Source: DASUPK01 sp963797265 (GTDB lineage: Bacteria > Actinomycetota > Thermoleophilia > Solirubrobacterales > 70-9). Taken from it: a stretch of DNA of 64,000 nucleotides. Position numbers and translations under genes: made by a program. The stretch spans positions 806,001 through 870,000 of the forward strand of contig CAWCOY010000003.1 of NCBI GenBank assembly GCA_963797265.1, written 5' to 3'. Numbering within the stretch: the first letter of the stretch is position 1; every line of letters starts with the position of its first letter. Below, piece after piece: positions 57,699 to 64,000 of the stretch. The notes under the pieces are model-generated. The model did no database searches and had not been told where the DNA came from. It saw only the letters and a program-made list of their open reading frames with translations.

Positions 57699-58318
57699 GC
57701 GCGGACCAGGTGCCGGCGGTGGGCCTTGCGCGCCTTGCGCTTGTGCAGCTTCTTCTTCGCCTTTGCGAAGGAGCGGTAGCCATATTCGCTGGACACCGTG
57801 ACGCCGGTGGTATCCGAGCTGCTGCGCGGCGTCCCGACCACCGCCGCGATCCCGATTTCACGGAAGCGGCTGCGGAGCAGGTTCTCGCGATGGGGCGGGC
57901 TGTTCATCCACGAGCTGACCAGCGACTGGGGCGTGCTCAGCGAACCTGTGCCCCAAACGAGGTTCTCTCCGACTTCCCAGAGGCGGGTGCCCCGGATGTA
58001 ACCGGTGGCCTCGATCCGGTCGACGAAGGTCAGGCCGGCGGGGGAGGTGTGTTCGAAGTAGCCCTGGCTGACCATCTCGGTCGAATGGCTGAGCGCGGCC
58101 TCGCGGAGGGAGGCGTTCGGCTGCACCGGGACGACGCCGTTGGCGGCACGCTGCTCGTTGACCAGACAGGCGATCGATCCCTCCATCGCGGCCTGGCTCA
58201 GCCCAGTCACCTGGACCTCTGTGTTGGGGCAGGAGGACGCCGAGGCGGGGGAGCCGGTGACCAGCATCCATGCGGCGACCATCGCGATCGCGCTGAGGGT
58301 CTTCCTTAACCGGGACAC
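57668..58318 (-). CDS. Secreted CAP-domain (SCP/PR-1, YkwD-like) protein
   Basis: A 216-residue secreted protein: signal peptide (about 1-28, ending near SPASASS), then a CAP domain with LVNEQRAANGVVPVQPNASL, HSTEMVSQGYFEHTSPAG and SWMNSPPHRENLLRSRFREIG. The C-terminal tail is very basic (KAKKKLHKRKARKAHRR), which may bind wall polymers. It overlaps the convergent cyclase gene by 31 bases. GTG 58318 has GGAG close upstream. Confidence 0.88.
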   Translation of the reverse strand: MSRLRKTLSAIAMVAAWMLVTGSPASASSCPNTEVQVTGLSQAAMEGSIACLVNEQRAANGVVPVQPNASLREAALSHSTEMVSQGYFEHTSPAGLTFVDRIEATGYIRGTRLWEVGENLVWGTGSLSTPQSLVSSWMNSPPHRENLLRSRFREIGIAAVVGTPRSSSDTTGVTVSSEYGYRSFAKAKKKLHKRKARKAHRRHLVRAHWSIAGRAI

Positions 58319-58458
58319 ACACTCCGCATCGAGCGTGGGCAGGCTCCCTCAACGGCCCCCCTCCATATTCAGCCGCCCGTCCTTTAGCGGGCCTCGCCCG
58401 AGCCTGGCCCTTTCGACGTTATGAGGAGTGGGTAGATCGGAACCTAGAATCGCCTGCA

Positions 58459-59802
58459 GTGTCCGCAGAAAAGCTCCTCGAGCCCCTGGCCCGCGCCGTG
58501 CGGGAGAGCGGCCTCATCGAGCCGGGGACGAGCGGCATCGCCCTGGTTTCTGGTGGCGGCGACTCCGCCGGGACGGCGGCTGCCCTGGTCGAGGAGCTCA
58601 GCGCCGGCGCGGTCCGGGCACTCCATCTCAATTACGGCCTGCGGCCCGACTCAGACCAGGACGAGCTGACCTGCCGCGAGCTCTGTGCCCGGCTCGGGAT
58701 CGAGCTCGAGGTGGAGCGGCCGGAGCTTGGCCAAGGCAACGTCCAGGCCGCGGCGAGGGAGGCGCGCTACGCGGCCGCAGAGCGGCTGCGTCAGGCACGC
58801 GGTGCCGACTGGATCGCCACGGGTCACACTCGGACGGACCTCGCCGAGACGGTGCTCTACCGGCTGGTGACCTCCCCGGGCCGGCGAGCGCTGCTGGGGC
58901 TGCGGCCACGGCGCGGTGTCGTGATCCGACCGCTGCTGTCACTCGATCGCGACGAGGTCCGGCGACTCGTCTCGGAGGCGGGATTGCCCTTCCGAGACGA
59001 TCCGACCAACGCCGAGCCGCTCTATGCGCGCAACCGGATCCGCAACGAGGTCCTGCCCGTGCTGCGGGAGATCGGACCGGAGGCCGAGGCGACAATCGCC
59101 GAGACGCAGGCCGAGCTGGCTGAGGAAGGTGAGGCGCTCGAGCGGGCGGCGGCCGACCTCCTGGCCCAGTCGGGCGCGGGCGCCGCGGGTGCGATCGGCA
59201 GGGACGCCCTCGACTCCGTCCACCCGGCGATCCGGCGGCTGGCGCTACGCCGGCTCGCTGAGCGCGCCGTTGGTGATGCGGTGCCACTGAGCCGGGACCG
59301 CGCGGCACGGATCTGGCGGCTGGTCAACGAGCCCGAGGGCGGGGTCGTCGAGCTCGGCGGCGGGGTCGACGCTCAGATCGAGGGGGGCCATGTCCGCTTC
59401 ACGACCGGCGCGGCGGGCGAGCCCGCTGCGGAGAGGCTGCCGGTGCCCGGCAGCTGCCGCTTCGGAACCTGGGAGGTGCGCGCCGAGCTCTCCTCCGGCG
59501 TGCCACCGGCCGACGGCCCGGACCTGGCCGTGCTCGATCCCGATGCGCTGGGGGGCGACCTCGTAGTCCGTGCCTGGCGCGAGGGGGATCGGATGCGCCC
59601 GCTCGGCCTCGGTGGCAGCAAGTCTCTGCAGGATCTGTTCACCGATCGCAAGGTGCCGCGGTCGCTGAGGCACGCCCTGCCGGTCGTCACCTCCGAAGGC
59701 CGGATCGTCTGGATCGCGGGCGTGGCCGTCTCGGAGGAATTCGCCGCAAAGCCGGACGCCTCGCAGTCGGCGGTCCTCAGGGCATCGCAAGTGGCTCCAT
59801 AG
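58459..59802 (+). CDS. tilS: tRNA(Ile)-lysidine synthase
   Basis: A 447-residue enzyme that converts cytidine 34 of tRNA-Ile(CAU) to lysidine. The PP-loop is ALVSGGGDSAG (about residue 29), followed by LHLNYGLRPDSDQDE, ATGHTRTDLAETVLYRL and DDPTNAEPLYARNRIRNEVLP. The TilS C-terminal domain is at about 360-440 (VVRAWREGDRMRPLGLGGSK). GTG 58459 has TAGAAT 8 bases upstream (leaderless). It heads the conserved tilS-hpt-ftsH-folP region. Confidence 0.94.
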   Translation: MSAEKLLEPLARAVRESGLIEPGTSGIALVSGGGDSAGTAAALVEELSAGAVRALHLNYGLRPDSDQDELTCRELCARLGIELEVERPELGQGNVQAAAREARYAAAERLRQARGADWIATGHTRTDLAETVLYRLVTSPGRRALLGLRPRRGVVIRPLLSLDRDEVRRLVSEAGLPFRDDPTNAEPLYARNRIRNEVLPVLREIGPEAEATIAETQAELAEEGEALERAAADLLAQSGAGAAGAIGRDALDSVHPAIRRLALRRLAERAVGDAVPLSRDRAARIWRLVNEPEGGVVELGGGVDAQIEGGHVRFTTGAAGEPAAERLPVPGSCRFGTWEVRAELSSGVPPADGPDLAVLDPDALGGDLVVRAWREGDRMRPLGLGGSKSLQDLFTDRKVPRSLRHALPVVTSEGRIVWIAGVAVSEEFAAKPDASQSAVLRASQVAP

Positions 59803-59846
59803 GAAGCGGCCGCTTACGGCCAAGTCGTCCATACACTCCGTCCCGC

Positions 59847-60392
59847 GTGGCGAGCGACGATCAGATCGGGGAGATCCTCGTCTCGGAGGAGGATCTGCAG
59901 CGCCGGGTCGCCGAGCTCGCGGCCGAGGTGAGCCGCGACTACGAGGGGCGGCCTCCGCTGTTGGTCGCGATCCTGAAGGGGGCGGTTCCCTTCCTCGCCG
60001 ACCTGATGCGCCACCTGAGCATCGACTGCGAGCTCGACTTCATGGCCGTGTCGAGTTACGGGTCGTCGACCGACTCATCGGGGGTCGTCCGGATCCTCAA
60101 GGACCTCGACGCGCCGATCGCGGGTCGCGACGTCCTGATCGTGGAGGACATCATCGACTCGGGCCTCACGCTCCATTACCTGCTTCGCAATCTGCAGGCT
60201 CGGGGACCCAAGTCGATCGAGGTCTGTGCATTGCTCACCAAGCCGGAGCGGCGGCGGGTTGACCTGCCCGTCCGCTACGTCGGCTTCGAGATCGCGAACC
60301 GCTTCGCGATCGGATACGGGCTCGATCACGGGGAGCGATATCGCAACCTCTCCTACGTGGCTGCACTGCGGGAAAACCCGCAGGACGCCTGA
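59847..60392 (+). CDS. hpt: Hypoxanthine phosphoribosyltransferase
   Basis: A 181-residue purine-salvage enzyme. The PRPP-binding motif is VLIVEDIIDSGLTLHYL, LLVAILKGAVPFLADLMRH precedes it, and VGFEIANRFAIGYGLDHGERYRN closes the active site. GTG 59847 has TACACT 9 bases upstream with no SD. The tilS-hpt-ftsH order is widespread in Gram-positive bacteria and actinobacteria. Confidence 0.95.
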   Translation: MASDDQIGEILVSEEDLQRRVAELAAEVSRDYEGRPPLLVAILKGAVPFLADLMRHLSIDCELDFMAVSSYGSSTDSSGVVRILKDLDAPIAGRDVLIVEDIIDSGLTLHYLLRNLQARGPKSIEVCALLTKPERRRVDLPVRYVGFEIANRFAIGYGLDHGERYRNLSYVAALRENPQDA

Positions 60393-60462
60393 AGCTACGC
60401 TGGTACCCTCGATTTAGATCCGGGCGCGCTTATTCGCGTACCCCCCGGGCAAGGGACCCACC

Positions 60463-62421
<1,959 letters not shown>

Positions 62422-62453
62422 CGCGTTCGGTTCGCGAAAACGATTTCGAGCAT

Positions 62454-62477
62454 TTTGCCCTCGTATAAGGGGGCAAA
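62454..62477 (+). terminator. Hairpin after ftsH
   Basis: TTTGCCC and GGGCAAA form a 7-bp stem around a 10-base loop, 33 bases after the ftsH stop. Candidate terminator. Confidence 0.5.
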
Positions 62478-62511
62478 TTGCACGAAACTCTGGTCGGGCG
62501 ATACTTGGGCC

Positions 62512-62871
62512 GTGGATCGACCGCGCAAAGCCCTGCCCGCCTTCATTGCCGCAGTTTGTGCCGCGACCACGCTTGCGGCGGCCGGCTGCGGCAGCAGCGG
62601 CGAGGGCGTCAGCCAGAGCGACCGCGAGAAGGCGGTCGACGAGGCGCAGGCGGCGTTTCGGCAGGTCCAGGCGAGCGGCCAGGACCTGAGTGCCGGGCCC
62701 TGCATCTCGGAGAGCCTCCCACGCCTTGCCGACTGGGTCGCGGATGTCGCCCACGACCCCCGCGAGTCGGTCGATGATGACCCTGCCAACCAGTGCCGGC
62801 GGTATCGCGCGGGGGACGCCCACCACTTCGTCGAGCTCAACGTCGACGGCCAGCTGATCCGGGCGGAGTAG
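62512..62871 (+). CDS. Small lipoprotein of unknown function
   Basis: A 119-residue protein with a signal peptide and lipobox LAAAGC, then a helical, acidic region and two more cysteines (GPCISESL and NQCRRY) that may form a disulfide. No family recognised. GTG 62512 has GATACT 6 bases upstream; the open frame extends to 62455. It is inserted between ftsH and folP. Confidence 0.65.
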   Translation: MDRPRKALPAFIAAVCAATTLAAAGCGSSGEGVSQSDREKAVDEAQAAFRQVQASGQDLSAGPCISESLPRLADWVADVAHDPRESVDDDPANQCRRYRAGDAHHFVELNVDGQLIRAE

Positions 62872-62874
62872 CCA

Positions 62875-63687
62875 ATGCCCGCCCGCATCATGGGCATCGT
62901 CAACGTGACGCCCGACTCGTTCTCAGACGGGGGTGAGTTCCTCGACCCGCAACGCGCGATCGCCCACGGGCGCCAGCTGGCGGCGGAGGGGGCTGATGTG
63001 CTCGACCTCGGTGGCGAGTCCACGCGGCCGGGCGCCGCGGGGGTGACGGCTGAGGAGGAGCTCGCACGGGTGGGGCCGGTGGTGGATGCGCTCGCCGGCG
63101 ACGGGGGGCTGGCCGTCTCGATCGACACCTCCAAGTTCGCGGTCGCGGAGGCCGCCCTCGGGGCAGGCGCCGCGATGGTCAACGACGTCACGGCGCTGCG
63201 ATCGGATCCCGATCTGGCAGGGCTCTGCGCCGAGCGCCGCTGCGAGGTGGTGCTGATGCACATGCTCGGGGACCCGCGGACCATGCAGGAGAACCCGGTC
63301 TACGAGGACGTCGTCGACGACATCAGGGCCTTCCTCGCGGAGCGGATCGAGTTCGCGGTCTCGCAGGGCATCGAGGAGAAGCGCATCTGGATCGATCCCG
63401 GGATCGGCTTCGGCAAGACCGTGGAGCACAACCTCGAGCTCCACCGCCGGGTCGGGGAGCTCGCGGAGGTCGGCCGGCCGATCGTCTTCGGCTCCTCGCG
63501 CAAGGGCTTCATCGGCAAGCTGACCGGCACCGAGGTCGATGAGCGGCTGGGCGGCACGATCGCCTCGAACGTGATCGCCTACGCGAACGGTGCCGCCATG
63601 CTCCGCGTGCATGAAGTCGCGCCAACGCGCCAGGCGATCGCGGTCGCGGACGCGATCCTGGACCCGGACCGCACGATCGCCTACTGA
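62875..63687 (+). CDS. folP: Dihydropteroate synthase
   Basis: A 270-residue TIM-barrel enzyme of folate synthesis that joins p-aminobenzoate to the pterin. IMGIVNVTPDSFSDGGEF and DLGGESTRPGAAGVTAEEE are the two DHPS signatures; IWIDPGIGFGKTVEHN and FGSSRKGFIG complete the active site. The ATG at 62875 is 3 bases after the lipoprotein stop. The 3' end overlaps the convergent hydrolase gene by 7 bases. Confidence 0.95.
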   Translation: MPARIMGIVNVTPDSFSDGGEFLDPQRAIAHGRQLAAEGADVLDLGGESTRPGAAGVTAEEELARVGPVVDALAGDGGLAVSIDTSKFAVAEAALGAGAAMVNDVTALRSDPDLAGLCAERRCEVVLMHMLGDPRTMQENPVYEDVVDDIRAFLAERIEFAVSQGIEEKRIWIDPGIGFGKTVEHNLELHRRVGELAEVGRPIVFGSSRKGFIGKLTGTEVDERLGGTIASNVIAYANGAAMLRVHEVAPTRQAIAVADAILDPDRTIAY

Positions 63688-64000
63688 TCCACGAACTCGC
63701 GGATCAGTGCGTTGACCTTTCCCGGCCGCTCGTATGGCACCCAGTGGCCGGCGTCCGGCACGATCTCCACGCGAAGTTGCGGAACCCATTCGCCCAGTCC
63801 GCGCGTCAGGGAGGGAAGCAGCGCCACATCGTTCTCGCCCCAGATCACGAGCGTGGGCACATCGACGGTTTGCGAGGTGATCCTGCTCGCGTACTCCTCC
63901 GGCACGCCTCCGGCCGCCACCTGCTCGCCCATACGCGCGGCCCGGTAGTAGTTGAGGCCGCCGCGCAGCGCGCCGGGCTGTCCCCAGGCCTCGTGGTAGG
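63681..64000 (-). CDS. Alpha/beta hydrolase, C-terminal part (partial)
   Basis: The last about 106 residues of an alpha/beta hydrolase; the gene continues beyond the right edge. YHEAWGQPGALRGGLNYYRAA, VPTLVIWGENDVALLPSLTRGL (acid residue) and IVPDAGHWVPYERPGKVNALI (catalytic His) are typical of epoxide hydrolases and haloalkane dehalogenases. The nucleophile lies outside the window, so the type cannot be set. Confidence 0.85.
   Translation of the reverse strand, partial: YHEAWGQPGALRGGLNYYRAARMGEQVAAGGVPEEYASRITSQTVDVPTLVIWGENDVALLPSLTRGLGEWVPQLRVEIVPDAGHWVPYERPGKVNALIREFVDQ

Overview
The window is high-GC DNA with densely packed genes. It looks like an actinobacterium of the Thermoleophilia type (Solirubrobacterales/Gaiellales-like). 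The basis is a paired YrbE/MlaE permease operon, DUF1918, an actinobacterial IHF-like protein, an F420-type LLM oxidoreductase, an ECF41 sigma factor with a SnoaL-like tail, zinc-ribbon/cyclase/AAA/TPR regulators, and many genes that look leaderless. The lineage is inferred from gene families, not from a marker-gene match. I see no rRNA, tRNA, CRISPR array or transposase.

Layout. 1-8.9 kb: a YrbE-YrbE-ATPase lipid-import operon without MCE genes, DUF1918, an RND transporter/thioredoxin-like/B3-B4 operon and two proteins of unknown function. 9-15 kb: IHF-like protein, a PLP alpha-oxoamine synthase, GNAT, YbhB, an AlkA-like glycosylase and an F420 oxidoreductase. 15-17.7 kb: thiZXY, a thiamine-precursor ABC importer under a TPP riboswitch. 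17.7-25 kb: CYTH and CHAD (polyphosphate-linked), epimerase plus ECF41 sigma factor, MoxR/VWA pair, PPK2. 25-30 kb: a likely operon of cyclase/ATPase, SRPBCC, EVE, DUF2203 and a membrane protein. 30-36.8 kb: lipoprotein, two CaCA cation exchangers, GST, SnoaL, DUF3224, PrxQ. 36.9-38.8 kb: acyl-CoA dehydrogenase and ExoD. 38.9-44.2 kb: a damaged tract with an MFS/RTX chimera, a GT2/GH8 polysaccharide locus with a frameshift and deletion, a PMT-type glycosyltransferase and a frameshifted Gly/Ser-rich protein. 44.4-51 kb: PadR, two GNATs, a HAD-ECH beta-oxidation fusion, sirtuin, MarR and an MFS exporter with a clear operator. 51-58.3 kb: a multidomain murein hydrolase, nucleoside phosphorylase, MerR-cyclase with a long structured leader, and a CAP protein. 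58.4-64 kb: the conserved tilS-hpt-ftsH-folP core and a partial hydrolase.

Two patterns run through the window. First, at least 18 genes have a TAnnnT hexamer ending 6-9 bases before the start codon with no Shine-Dalgarno sequence, which indicates leaderless transcription. Second, small palindromic elements of two or three families are scattered in the window. Several lie in frame inside coding sequences, and their stems differ by compensating base changes. They resemble the protein-inserted palindromic elements of Rickettsia and are the most novel-looking feature here. Several genes carry single-base indels (cax, the Gly/Ser-rich gene, GT2), so residual assembly error must be separated from real gene decay.
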